Source of the DNA: an uncultured SAR86 cluster bacterium
GTDB taxonomy: Bacteria > Pseudomonadota > Gammaproteobacteria > Magnimaribacterales > TMED112
Assembly (NCBI GenBank): GCA_902610995.1
Contig: CACLXU010000006.1
Span: 1 to 45,690, forward strand
Direction of reading: 5' to 3'
Length of the DNA stretch: 45,690 nucleotides
The position numbers and the translations under genes were made by a program. This document shows, piece after piece, positions 38,047 to 45,690 of this stretch. Each line of letters opens with the position of its first letter. The stretch's first letter is position 1. The notes beneath the pieces were generated by a model. It searched no databases and was not told where the DNA came from. It saw only the letters and a program-made list of their open reading frames with translations.

Positions 38047-39134
38047 CGCAGAGATAAACTTAAGGCTTAATAGAGTATCTGATCAAATTGATGATCTGAG
38101 GGGGTTACTTTGACCCTGAGCAATTAAATCAAAAGTTGTCCCAGATAAATGAGAATTTACAGAATCCAGAAATTTGGAAAGATCACTCGAAACTTAATTC
38201 TCTAAATAAAGAAAAATCCAACATTGAGAATAAAATTAATGAAATCAGCACTATTAGCAGTAAATTTAAAAATATTTCAGAGCTAATAAATATTTCCATT
38301 GAATTAAATGATTCATCTGAACTAGAGAACCAAATTAAAGATTTAGAAATCCTAATTAATGACATTGAAAGCCTAGAAACAAAGAGATATTTTTCAAAAA
38401 AAGATGATCTAAATAATGCCTTTCTTGATATTCAATCTGGTTCAGGAGGAACAGAGGCTCAAGATTGGGCAGAAATGCTCTTAAGAATGTATACAAGATG
38501 GTCAGAGGAGAATGGGTTTAAAGCAAAAGTAGAGGAACATTCACCAGGCGATGTTGCAGGCATTAAAAGTGCAAGTTTATATATAACAGGCGATTATGCC
38601 TATGGATGGCTCAGAACAGAATCTGGTATTCATAGGCTTGTTCGAAAATCCCCATTTGATTCAGGCAACAGAAGACACACTTCTTTTGCAGCAGTTTTTG
38701 TATCCCCAGAAATAGATGATGATATTGAAATAAATCTTGATATGTCACAGGTAAGAATTGATACATACAGAGCCTCAGGTGCAGGAGGGCAACATGTAAA
38801 CAAAACTGATTCTGCAGTTAGGCTGACACACAATCCAACTGGTTTGGTTGTGCAATGTCAATCACAAAGATCACAACATCAGAATAAAGACAGAGCAATT
38901 AAACAATTAAAGTCTAAGCTTTATGAGCTTGAATTAAATAAAAAAGAAATGGAAGTACAGAAATTAGAGGATTCAAAAACAGATATTGGATGGGGCAACC
39001 AGATTCGTTCATATGTTCTTGATCAATCAAGAATCAAAGATATTAGAACAAAGTACGAAGAAACAAATACTCAGGCAGTTTTAGATGGTAAAATCAACAA
39101 TTTTATAAAAGCTACACTTAAAGATGGATACTAA
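38039..39134 (+). CDS. prfB: Peptide chain release factor 2, made by programmed +1 frameshift
   Basis: RF2 ends translation at UGA and UAA. The gene begins at ATG 38039 and meets an in-frame TGA at 38111 after 24 codons; a +1 shift continues at GAC 38112 to the stop at 39134, giving about 364 aa (E. coli 365). The stop-recognition motif KSPFDSG and the peptidyl-release motif GAGGQHVNKTDSAVRLTH are intact. The DNA interval holds two frames, so a simple ORF scan shows only the second part from 38136. It overlaps dsbC by eight bases and lysS by eleven. Confidence 0.97.
38099..38114 (+). promoter_or_regulatory. RF2 autoregulatory frameshift site
   Basis: The sequence AGGGGGTTACTTTGAC has the known RF2 arrangement: an internal Shine-Dalgarno-like AGGGGG three bases before the slippery CTT, followed by TGA and C. 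Low RF2 leaves the weak UGAC stop unread and lets ribosomes slip forward one base; high RF2 terminates them. The spacer is TTA in place of the E. coli TAT, keeping the same length. Confidence 0.97.
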
Positions 39135-40590
39135 AGAGTTAAATAAGATTCAAAAAGATAGAGAAGAAAAACTAAAAAAATTGAGAGATCAAGGTTTTAA
39201 CTTCCCAAATGATTTTGATAAGACCCATAACTTAGGAGAAATTGCTGAAAAATTTTCCGATTCATCAAAATTAGACCTAGAAAAAAACTCGAATCGAGTA
39301 CAATCTGCAGGAAGAATAGTCTTGAAAAGAGTTATGGGAAAAGTCTCCTTTATGACACTCGAGGATACATCTGGACGTCTTCAGGCATATTTTTCTTTCA
39401 ATAATTTGGGAGATAGCCTAGAGGAAATTAAAGATTGGGATTTGGGAGATATTGTTGGCATAAAAGGAAATCTATTTAAGACAAAAACTGATGAACTCAC
39501 AGTTGAGGTTGAGGAAGCTTTACTACTTACAAAATCCTTGAATCCTATGCCGGAGAAGCACAAAGGAATCTCTAATATAGAGACGATATATAGACAGAGA
39601 TATATCGACCTAATGAGCAGCCAAGAATCTAGGGAACTTTTTGTTAAAAGGAACAAAATCATACAATCGTTACGTAAGAATCTTGAATCTGCAGGATTTT
39701 TAGAGGTTGAGACACCGATGATGCATCCAATTCCAGGAGGCGCTAATGCAAGACCATTTGAAACACATCATAATGCTTTAGATAAAAAACTTTACCTAAG
39801 AATCGCTCCCGAATTATATCTAAAACGACTATTAGTCGGAGGGTTTGAAAGGGTTTTTGAAATAAATAGAAACTTTAGAAATGAAGGCATATCAACAATT
39901 CATAATCCAGAATTTACAATGTTAGAGTTCTATGAGGCATATGGAAATCTTGAAAAAACAACAAACTTTATTCAAAAATTAGTGCAAGATAGTGTACTTG
40001 AAGTAAATAACAGTCTGAAAATTCAATATGATGGAAAGCCACTTGATTTATCCAAAAATTTTAAAGTTATTTCTGTAAAGGAATTACTTAAACAAAAACT
40101 TGGGATTGAAAAGTTAGAGAGTTCAAAGGAAATTTTTGATGCCGCCAAGAAACACAACTTAAAAATAAATAAGAGTTGGGGATGGGGTAAAGTTCTGCTA
40201 GAGCTTTTTGAAAAATATGTGGAGAAAGATTTATGGGAGCCAACATTCGTTAAAGATTATCCATATGAAGTATCGCCGCTTTCAAGAAGAAAGGATGGTG
40301 ATAAAGATTACACAGACAGAGTTGAATTGTTTATTGCTGGAAGAGAGTTCGCAAACTTTTTTTGTGAATTAAATGATCCCATAGATCAAGAAGAACGCTT
40401 TGATGACCAGCTAAAACAAAAGGATTTAGGAGATATCGAAGCAATGTTTTTTGACGAAGATTACATTAATGCTCTAAAGCATGGAATGCCTCCCGCAGTT
40501 GGTGTTGGAATTGGTATTGATAGATTGATTATGCTGGCTACTGACAGCCAATCAATCAGAGATGTGGTGCTTTTCCCAACCCTAAAGTAG
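39124..40590 (+). CDS. lysS: Lysyl-tRNA synthetase, class II
   Basis: Charges tRNA-Lys. An N-terminal OB-fold anticodon domain (AGRIVLKRVMGKVSFMTLED) precedes the catalytic core with motif 2 (FEINRNFRNEGISTIHNPEFTM split around ERVFEI) and motif 3 (GVGIGIDRLIML). The segment PIPGGANARPFETHHNALD is typical of class II LysRS. Length 488 aa (E. coli 505). The ATG is within the end of prfB, the conserved prfB-lysS pair. Its last nine bases overlap the convergent mdh gene. Confidence 0.97.
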   Translation: MDTKELNKIQKDREEKLKKLRDQGFNFPNDFDKTHNLGEIAEKFSDSSKLDLEKNSNRVQSAGRIVLKRVMGKVSFMTLEDTSGRLQAYFSFNNLGDSLEEIKDWDLGDIVGIKGNLFKTKTDELTVEVEEALLLTKSLNPMPEKHKGISNIETIYRQRYIDLMSSQESRELFVKRNKIIQSLRKNLESAGFLEVETPMMHPIPGGANARPFETHHNALDKKLYLRIAPELYLKRLLVGGFERVFEINRNFRNEGISTIHNPEFTMLEFYEAYGNLEKTTNFIQKLVQDSVLEVNNSLKIQYDGKPLDLSKNFKVISVKELLKQKLGIEKLESSKEIFDAAKKHNLKINKSWGWGKVLLELFEKYVEKDLWEPTFVKDYPYEVSPLSRRKDGDKDYTDRVELFIAGREFANFFCELNDPIDQEERFDDQLKQKDLGDIEAMFFDEDYINALKHGMPPAVGVGIGIDRLIMLATDSQSIRDVVLFPTLK

Positions 40591-41568
40591 ATCTTTTACG
40601 AGTTCTCTTTCTTCTAGTAACTCATTTGAAGTTTTTCTAATCTTAGATTGTGCGAACTCACTCAAATTAAAATCTCTTACAATTTTAATGTTTCCTTCTC
40701 CATCTGATATTAAAGGAAAGCCAGAAAATACTCCCTCAGCAATATCATATGATCCGTCACTCAAAACTGCTGCATTAAAAACATCACCAGATCTAGTTTT
40801 ATGTTCTACATTTTTGACAGTATCGCATGCTGCCCTTGCTGCAGATGATGCTGAAGAAGCTCCACGAGCGTCAATAATTTCTGCACCTCTTTGTTGAATT
40901 TTCGGTAAAAAATTATTTTCTACCCATTCATGATCTCCAATTTGCTCATATGTGTTCTTGCCGCTAACATTTGAATTCTCTAAATCTGGAAACATGGTGG
41001 GACTATGATTGCCAAATATAGCTAAACGATAAATGTCATCGACATGGCAGCCCAACTTTTTTGCAACCTGAGCTTTTGCTCTCAATGCATCCAACATTGT
41101 CATTGCCATCCATAATTGATTTGGATTTTTGGCGTTTTTATAGCCTATTAGAGCATTAGTATTGGCAGGATTGCCTACAACTAGAACTTTGCAATTATTT
41201 TTTGCTTTTGAGCCAATAGCTTTTCCTTGCTCAGTAAAAATGCTCCCATTTATTTGGAGCAAATCAGCTCTTTCTTTAATTTCTTTTCCATTCAAGACTA
41301 TTCCTCTTGGAATTGAACCCACCAGAAGGCACCAATCTGCATCTAAAACAGCATCATTGATATTGTCGTACGTGTTAATTGAGTTAACACTAGAATAGGC
41401 TGAATCTTCAAGCTCTTTAACGAATCCATCAAGTTTTTTCATTGCAGGAGGAATCTCGACAAGCGATAAATCAAGCTTTTCTTTACTTGCAAAAATTCCT
41501 CTCTCACATAGAAAAGGAACTAATGAATAAGATATTTGTCCAGCGGCACCAGTAATTAAAATTTTCAT
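40582..41568 (-). CDS. mdh: Malate dehydrogenase
   Basis: NAD-dependent enzyme interconverting malate and oxaloacetate in the TCA cycle. It starts ILITGAAGQISYSLVPFL, has VLVVGNPANTNALI, the catalytic His in FGNHSPTMFPDL, and RGASSASSAARAA. At 328 aa it belongs to the cytosolic-type (long) bacterial MDH group found in many proteobacteria, not the 312 aa E. coli type. It lies alone on the - strand, convergent with lysS (nine-base overlap) and divergent from the SDR gene. It complements the succinate-side TCA genes at 6359-17075. Confidence 0.96.
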   Translation of the reverse strand: MKILITGAAGQISYSLVPFLCERGIFASKEKLDLSLVEIPPAMKKLDGFVKELEDSAYSSVNSINTYDNINDAVLDADWCLLVGSIPRGIVLNGKEIKERADLLQINGSIFTEQGKAIGSKAKNNCKVLVVGNPANTNALIGYKNAKNPNQLWMAMTMLDALRAKAQVAKKLGCHVDDIYRLAIFGNHSPTMFPDLENSNVSGKNTYEQIGDHEWVENNFLPKIQQRGAEIIDARGASSASSAARAACDTVKNVEHKTRSGDVFNAAVLSDGSYDIAEGVFSGFPLISDGEGNIKIVRDFNLSEFAQSKIRKTSNELLEERELVKDLL

Positions 41569-41593
41569 ACAATAAATTTATATCTATTCTATG

Positions 41594-41621
41594 TTTACTT
41601 GTTTTTTAATTCCATTAGAAT
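41594..41621 (+). promoter_or_regulatory. Candidate promoter for the SDR gene
   Basis: TTTACT (41594-41599) and TAGAAT (41616-41621) are 16 bases apart, a fair sigma70-type pair, in the 89-base divergent gap between mdh and the SDR gene. A good AAAGGAG ribosome binding site (41644-41650) precedes the ATG at 41658. The predicted leader is about 30 bases. Confidence 0.4.
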
Positions 41622-41657
41622 CAACAATCTAAACACATTATTTAAAGGAGTTTAAGC

Positions 41658-42569
41658 ATGTCACTAGATTTTAATGGAAAAGTAGCGATTGTCACTGGTT
41701 CAGGTGGTGGTATTGGAAAAGGGTACGCTCTTGAGTTAGCAAAACGCGGGGCAAAGATAGTTGTAAATGATTTAGGTGGAGCTGTTGACGGAACAGGAGG
41801 ATCTGTAAGTGCAGCAGAGGCAGTTGTTCAAGAAATAGAATCAAATGGTGGTGAAGCAATGGCTAACGGTGCAAACGTAAGTGTGCAATCGGAAGTTAAA
41901 TCAATGGTCGAAGATGCAGTGAAAAAGTGGGGCAAAGTTGATATTTTAATTAACAACGCTGGAATACTCAGAGATAAATCATTTGGAAAAATGGAGTGGT
42001 CAGATTTTGAAGCAGTAATTAACGTCCATTTAATTGGTTCGGCACTGTGTGCTCATAGTGTATTTCCTGTTATGAAGGAGCAGGGATATGGAAGAATAAT
42101 TATGACTTCATCCTCATCAGGGTTATTTGGAAATTTTGGACAAACCAATTATGCAGCTGCAAAAATGGGGGTTATTGGTTTGATGAATACGCTGAAACTT
42201 GAGGGAGCCAAATATAATGTTCATACTAATTCTATTGCTCCAACTGCAACTACAAGAATGACTGAGCATCTATTTCCCGCAGAATTTGGTGAAAAGCTTG
42301 ACCCTAAATATATTATCCCGGCAGTTATATATCTTGCTAGTGAAAAAGCTCCTAATGGAGAAATTCTTGAAGCTGGAGGAGGCGTTGTTGCAAATACCTA
42401 CATAATGGAAACTATGGGAAAATACTTTGGTACTGGTGACGATTTTACAGCTGAATCAGTGGCAGAAAGCTGGGAAGCTATTTCAGATACCACAGATGCA
42501 AAAAGACCATTTCAAGGTGGCGATGTTGCTATGAAACATTTTGAAACAATTCAAAAATCTGAGAGTTAA
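41658..42569 (+). CDS. Short-chain dehydrogenase of the HSD17B4 / (3R)-hydroxyacyl-CoA dehydrogenase type
   Basis: NAD(P)-dependent SDR resembling the N-terminal domain of peroxisomal multifunctional enzyme type 2. The cofactor motif is TGSGGGIGKGYA; VVNDLGGAVDGTGG follows, an insertion typical of this subgroup; NNAGILRD, the catalytic Ser in TSSSSGLFGN, and Tyr/Lys in YAAAK are present. The 303 aa length matches the isolated dehydrogenase domain, without the hydratase or SCP2 domains. A role in oxidising (3R)-hydroxyacyl-CoA or a steroid-like alcohol is likely, but the substrate is not resolved. No other fatty-acid gene is adjacent. Confidence 0.88.
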   Translation: MSLDFNGKVAIVTGSGGGIGKGYALELAKRGAKIVVNDLGGAVDGTGGSVSAAEAVVQEIESNGGEAMANGANVSVQSEVKSMVEDAVKKWGKVDILINNAGILRDKSFGKMEWSDFEAVINVHLIGSALCAHSVFPVMKEQGYGRIIMTSSSSGLFGNFGQTNYAAAKMGVIGLMNTLKLEGAKYNVHTNSIAPTATTRMTEHLFPAEFGEKLDPKYIIPAVIYLASEKAPNGEILEAGGGVVANTYIMETMGKYFGTGDDFTAESVAESWEAISDTTDAKRPFQGGDVAMKHFETIQKSES

Positions 42570-42596
42570 AGCTTACATTTAATTTAATAATTAAGT

Positions 42597-42797
42597 ATGG
42601 GTATATTTATTCTGGGCGGATTAGTTTTCATTGTTTCTTTTTGTTTATTCAAATGTTCTGCATTTAGAAAAACATCGAAAGATCAATCTTGGTTAAAACT
42701 TTCGATTGTGGGAGTTGTTGACTATCTGATATTAGTTATTGGAACACTCGGTACAGGTATACTTTTTATGACGTTATATACAAATAGCCATGGATAA
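42597..42797 (+). CDS. Small two-helix membrane protein of unknown function
   Basis: Not recognised. The 66 aa product has two strong hydrophobic segments (about residues 2-20 and 34-58) joined by a positively charged loop (FRKTSKDQSWLK), so it should be a hairpin in the inner membrane with the loop probably cytoplasmic. It starts 27 bases after the SDR stop and overlaps the next small gene by eight bases, which supports a translated, coupled pair. No clear ribosome binding site is seen. Homologues would be needed to confirm it. Confidence 0.6.
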   Translation: MGIFILGGLVFIVSFCLFKCSAFRKTSKDQSWLKLSIVGVVDYLILVIGTLGTGILFMTLYTNSHG

Positions 42798-43047
42798 AAT
42801 TTTTTTTATACTGATTTTATACTTCTTTTCTTTTGGATTATTTGCACAAGACAAAGATACAAAAATTTCAGAAATTACTGTTGATGAGCTTACTGAAGTA
42901 GTAAGAACTATTGTGCAGGAAACTTTGGAAAAATGTTCAGTCACTGGTGAAATGAACGGAAGAGCTAAAATTAACCTTGAGGTTGAGGGTGAAGTTATCG
43001 CACGTATAATCTGTGAATTTGAGGCTGAAGACGAAGCGAAGGAATAG
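42790..43047 (+). CDS. Small secreted or periplasmic protein of unknown function
   Basis: Not recognised. The 85 aa product begins with a signal peptide (MDKIFFILILYFFSFGLFAQ, cleavage probably after the Ala at 19), then an acidic mature part of about 66 residues. Two cysteines (EKCSVTG and IICEFE) could form a disulfide in the periplasm, where DsbC acts. The alternating pattern AKINLEVEGEVIARIICEFE suggests a beta-hairpin. The ATG lies within the end of the upstream small membrane-protein gene. Its compositional similarity to neighbours argues for a native gene. Confidence 0.65.
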   Translation: MDKIFFILILYFFSFGLFAQDKDTKISEITVDELTEVVRTIVQETLEKCSVTGEMNGRAKINLEVEGEVIARIICEFEAEDEAKE

Positions 43048-43062
43048 AGTCTTTTGAGGAGA

Positions 43063-43094
43063 GCACTGCCATAGCTGCAGATCTACGGCAATGC
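43063..43094 (-). terminator. Hairpin downstream of nrdB
   Basis: Twelve-base arms GCACTGCCATAG (43063-43074) and CTACGGCAATGC (43083-43094) surround an eight-base loop. On the + strand two positions mismatch (C with A), but in RNA from the - strand both become G-U wobbles, giving a full 12-pair stem nine bases after the nrdB stop. No T run follows on either strand, so it may be a terminator of unusual type or an mRNA 3'-end protector. Confidence 0.5.
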
Positions 43095-43103
43095 AAACTT
43101 TAT

Positions 43104-44351
43104 TTAGTCAAATTGTAGTGAACCACCAACCTGGTATTCAATTACTCTTGTCTCAAAGAAATTCTTTTCTTTTCTTAGATCCATAATCTCTGACATCCAT
43201 GGAAAAGGGTTCTTTGCTCCAGGATATTCCTCTTCAAGCCCAATTTGAACAAGCCGTCTATTACAAATGAATTTCAAATACTCTTCCATCATTTTTGCAT
43301 TCATCCCAAGCACACCTCTTGGCATTGAGTCTCTGGCATAATCAATTTCATATTGAGTTCCCTCCAAGATCATATTTCTAGCTCTAGCAATCATATCTTG
43401 ATCCCAGATCTCAGGATTTTCATTTTTTATACTATTAATGACATCAATCCCGAAGTTTACATGCATTGATTCATCCCTAAGGATATACTGGAATTGTTCA
43501 GATACGCCTGTCATTTTATTAAGCCTACCCATAGATAGAACTTGGGTAAAACCACAATAAAAAAACATTCCCTCAAGAACACAGTAATAAGCAATTAAAT
43601 TTGCTAAAAACGCCTTGTCATTTTCAGGCGTACCTGTTCTAAAGTTGGGATCTGATAGCTCCTTAGTATATTTAAGTCCCCAAGCTGCCTTTCTTTCTAC
43701 AGACGGGACTTCTCTGTACATATTAAATATCTCACCCTCATCCATACCTAATGATTCAACACAGTATTGATATGCATGCGTATGTATTGCTTCCTCAAAT
43801 GCCTGCCTCAAAAGATACTGTCTACATTCTGGATTTGTTATGTTTCTATACACAGCTAAAACTAAGTTATTTGCAACAAGAGAATCTGCTGTAGAAAAGA
43901 ATCCTAAACTTCTTTTAACTATTCTTCTTTCATCGTCTGAAAGACCATCATTACTTCTCCATAATGCAATGTCTTGTGTCATATTAATTTCTTGTGGCAT
44001 CCAATGGTTTGCACATCCATCCAAATACTTCTTCCAAGCCCATTCGTATTTAAATGGCACTAATTGATTAAGGTCTGCCCTTGAATTGATCATTGCCTTT
44101 TGATCAACTTGAACTCTTCCCTCAAGAGTATCGAGATCCTCTTTAGCAAGCTTTAGATCTTCATCTGTGAGGGTAGATCCTACCTCTTCTGTCGAAGAGT
44201 TTTGTTCAGCCACTATGACATCTGATTGAGGTTCATTAACTTCCTCTACTTTCTGCAATTTAGGATCAGGCAAGACTTGTTTTTCGTCCTTCTGAACCTC
44301 GTCTTTCTTTACCGGCGCGTCTTCGTTGTAGTAATCATCCCAATTCAACAT
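43104..44351 (-). CDS. nrdB: Ribonucleotide reductase class Ia, beta (radical) subunit
   Basis: Small subunit carrying the diiron-tyrosyl radical cofactor that starts nucleotide reduction. Ligands are seen in STADSLV (Asp), [12 protein letters not shown] (Glu, His and the radical Tyr), VLEGMFF (Glu) and [10 protein letters not shown] (Glu, His). I start it at ATG 44351 (MLNWDDYY), just after an AGGAGGA site, not at the upstream ATG 44378. This gives 415 aa, the size I recall for Pseudomonas aeruginosa NrdB, with an acidic N-terminal extension of about 85 residues before the conserved [19 protein letters not shown]. It follows nrdA by eight bases. Confidence 0.96.
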   Translation of the reverse strand: MLNWDDYYNEDAPVKKDEVQKDEKQVLPDPKLQKVEEVNEPQSDVIVAEQNSSTEEVGSTLTDEDLKLAKEDLDTLEGRVQVDQKAMINSRADLNQLVPFKYEWAWKKYLDGCANHWMPQEINMTQDIALWRSNDGLSDDERRIVKRSLGFFSTADSLVANNLVLAVYRNITNPECRQYLLRQAFEEAIHTHAYQYCVESLGMDEGEIFNMYREVPSVERKAAWGLKYTKELSDPNFRTGTPENDKAFLANLIAYYCVLEGMFFYCGFTQVLSMGRLNKMTGVSEQFQYILRDESMHVNFGIDVINSIKNENPEIWDQDMIARARNMILEGTQYEIDYARDSMPRGVLGMNAKMMEEYLKFICNRRLVQIGLEEEYPGAKNPFPWMSEIMDLRKEKNFFETRVIEYQVGGSLQFD

Positions 44352-44354
44352 ATT

Positions 44355-44361
44355 TCCTCCT
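44355..44361 (-). promoter_or_regulatory. Ribosome binding site fixing the nrdB start
   Basis: On the - strand AGGAGGA lies four bases or so before the ATG at 44351. The site overlaps the nrdA stop codon (44360-44362), so ribosomes ending nrdA sit on it, consistent with coupled production of both subunits. The ATG at 44378 has no comparable site. Confidence 0.8.
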
Positions 44362-45690
44362 ATTGGCATGCCTCGCAATCAGGATCTAGTATGCTGCAAG
44401 CTTGCGGGGCTTGCGCTGCTACTTGTTCTCCCTTTTCGCTATCTACGGCGTTTAAATTGCTCCTCTCCACAGTTGATTTTTCAGTTGAGGTTGCTCCCAT
44501 TGACCTCAAGTAATATGTAGTTTTAAGACCCTTATACCAAGCCATCCTGTATGTTATATCAAGTTTTTTTCCATCTACATTAGCAATATACAAGTTTAAT
44601 GACTGTGCTTGGTCAATCCATTTTTGCCTCCTGCTAGCTGCCTCCACAATAAATTTTGGCTCAACTTCAAAGGCAGTTTTAAATTTTTCTTTTATCTCTT
44701 CAGGGATCCTATTTATTTGCGATAGCGATCCTTCATAATATTTGAGATCACTTAACATCACATCATCCCAAAGTTCCTTGTTTTTAAGCTCCTCGATTAA
44801 ATATGGATTTACAACTGTAAATTCTCCTGATAAGTTTGATTTCACAAAAAGGTTTTGATAGGTGGGTTCTATTGATTGAGATACTCCTGTAATATTTGCA
44901 ATTGTTGCTGTTGGTGCAATTGCCATAACATTAGAATTTCTCATCCCAGATTTTTTTACCTTTTCTCTCAGAGAATCCCAATCTAGAGTTGTTTCAATAT
45001 TCTGATCTAAGTAATTTTCTCCTCGTTGCTCCTTTAAAAGGTTAATGGAATCAATTGGAAAAATTCCACGATCCCAAAGAGAACCTTCATATGTCTGATA
45101 TGTTCCTCTTTCAGCAGCAAGCTCTGAGGATGCTTCAATAGCAAAATAGCTTATCAGCTCCATTGATTTATCAGCAAATTTAACGGCTTCTTCCGAGTTA
45201 TATGATATTCCGAGCTTATAAAGAGCATCTTGGAAGCCCATTAACCCAAGCCCAACTGGCCTGTGTTTTTTATTTGAGTTTTCTGCTTGTGGAACTGGGT
45301 AATAATTGATGTCAATAACATTATCTAGCATCCTAACTGCAGTTCTAACAGTATTTTTTAATTGATCTATATCTATCTTCCCTTCTTGTATATGTTGCGG
45401 TAAATTTATACTACCAAGGTTGCATACTGCTATTTCTTCCTCGTTTGTATTAAGCGTTATTTCTGTACAAAGATTTGATGAGTGAACAGTACCAACATGT
45501 CCTTGGGGTGATCTTATGTTACATGGGTCTTTGAAAGTTACCCAAGGATGCCCAGTTTCAAAGAGCATTGATAACATTTTCCTCCAAAGAGTTTTTGCTG
45601 GTATCTTTTTATATAGACTTAACTCATCTTTTTCGGCCAAGGCTTCGTACTCCTCGTATTTTTTTTCGAATTCCTGTCCATACAAGTCAT
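44360..45690 (-). CDS. nrdA: Ribonucleotide reductase class Ia, alpha (catalytic) subunit, 3' part
   Basis: Catalytic subunit that reduces NDPs to dNDPs. The frame is open through the window edge, so only about the last 440 residues are present. Active-site residues of this portion are seen: SSNLCTEI carries the Asn-Leu-Cys-x-Glu group (E. coli Asn437, Cys439, Glu441) and [10 protein letters not shown] carries the Cys462 equivalent. KTTYYLRS holds the paired radical-transfer tyrosines (Tyr730/731). The C-terminal DCEAC is the redox shuttle pair served by thioredoxin or glutaredoxin. An in-frame TTG at 45685 is not a start, because the conserved core continues from outside. Confidence 0.97.
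   Translation of the reverse strand, partial: DLYGQEFEKKYEEYEALAEKDELSLYKKIPAKTLWRKMLSMLFETGHPWVTFKDPCNIRSPQGHVGTVHSSNLCTEITLNTNEEEIAVCNLGSINLPQHIQEGKIDIDQLKNTVRTAVRMLDNVIDINYYPVPQAENSNKKHRPVGLGLMGFQDALYKLGISYNSEEAVKFADKSMELISYFAIEASSELAAERGTYQTYEGSLWDRGIFPIDSINLLKEQRGENYLDQNIETTLDWDSLREKVKKSGMRNSNVMAIAPTATIANITGVSQSIEPTYQNLFVKSNLSGEFTVVNPYLIEELKNKELWDDVMLSDLKYYEGSLSQINRIPEEIKEKFKTAFEVEPKFIVEAASRRQKWIDQAQSLNLYIANVDGKKLDITYRMAWYKGLKTTYYLRSMGATSTEKSTVERSNLNAVDSEKGEQVAAQAPQACSILDPDCEACQ

Noticed and set aside
44352-44378. ATG 44378 as the nrdB start
   Set aside because: It would add nine residues read through the nrdA stop and its own ribosome binding site; AGGAGGA sits correctly for ATG 44351.

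Overview
The window is AT-rich, gene-dense bacterial chromosome made almost entirely of core genes. By content it is a gammaproteobacterium: it has iscX after ferredoxin, yfgM-bamB-der, pdxB, dsbC, xerD, the rpsP-rimM-trmD-rplS operon, an RF2 frameshift site, and an NrdB with the long N-terminal extension I know from Pseudomonas. Low GC (about a third, judged by eye), very short spacers, many start/stop overlaps and missing members of well-known operons point to a streamlined genome. A SAR86-like marine lineage would fit, but that assignment is inference.

Layout. 1-6309 (+): end of the isc operon (fdx, iscX), ndk, then ispG-hisS-yfgM-bamB-der (isoprenoid precursor synthesis, tRNA charging, envelope assembly, ribosome biogenesis). 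6359-17075 (+): one long TCA block, sdhCDAB-sucAB-lpd-sucCD, covering 2-oxoglutarate to fumarate and joined by start/stop overlaps. 17037-18413 (-): a MATE exporter whose 3' end overlaps sucD. 18455-28262 (+): a hexapeptide acyltransferase that seems to use an AUA start, then pdxB, msrB, murJ, ribF, ileS, lspA, ispH and a DadA-like flavoenzyme. 28299-30351 (+): ampD and an AmpG-type permease with a VanZ-like C-terminal domain, a possible cell-wall recycling unit. 30394-32333 (+): groES-groEL with a sigma32-like promoter and a strong terminator. 32416-34314: a Urate_ox_N-type membrane protein (+) facing a CNNM/CorC-type membrane protein (-), with a hairpin between them. 34412-40590 (+): rpsP-rimM-trmD-rplS-xerD-dsbC-prfB-lysS. 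40582-41568 (-): malate dehydrogenase. 41658-43047 (+): an HSD17B4-type short-chain dehydrogenase and two unrecognised small genes. 43104-45690 (-): class Ia ribonucleotide reductase, nrdB and the 3' part of nrdA.

No tRNA, rRNA, insertion sequence, prophage, CRISPR array or toxin-antitoxin locus was seen, and no stretch over 300 bases lacks a gene. I found no clear new multi-gene system. The items most worth a second look are the AmpG-VanZ fusion beside ampD, the apparent AUA start of the acyltransferase, the small membrane/secreted gene pair before nrdB, and the repeat-built acidic tail on ribosomal protein S16.
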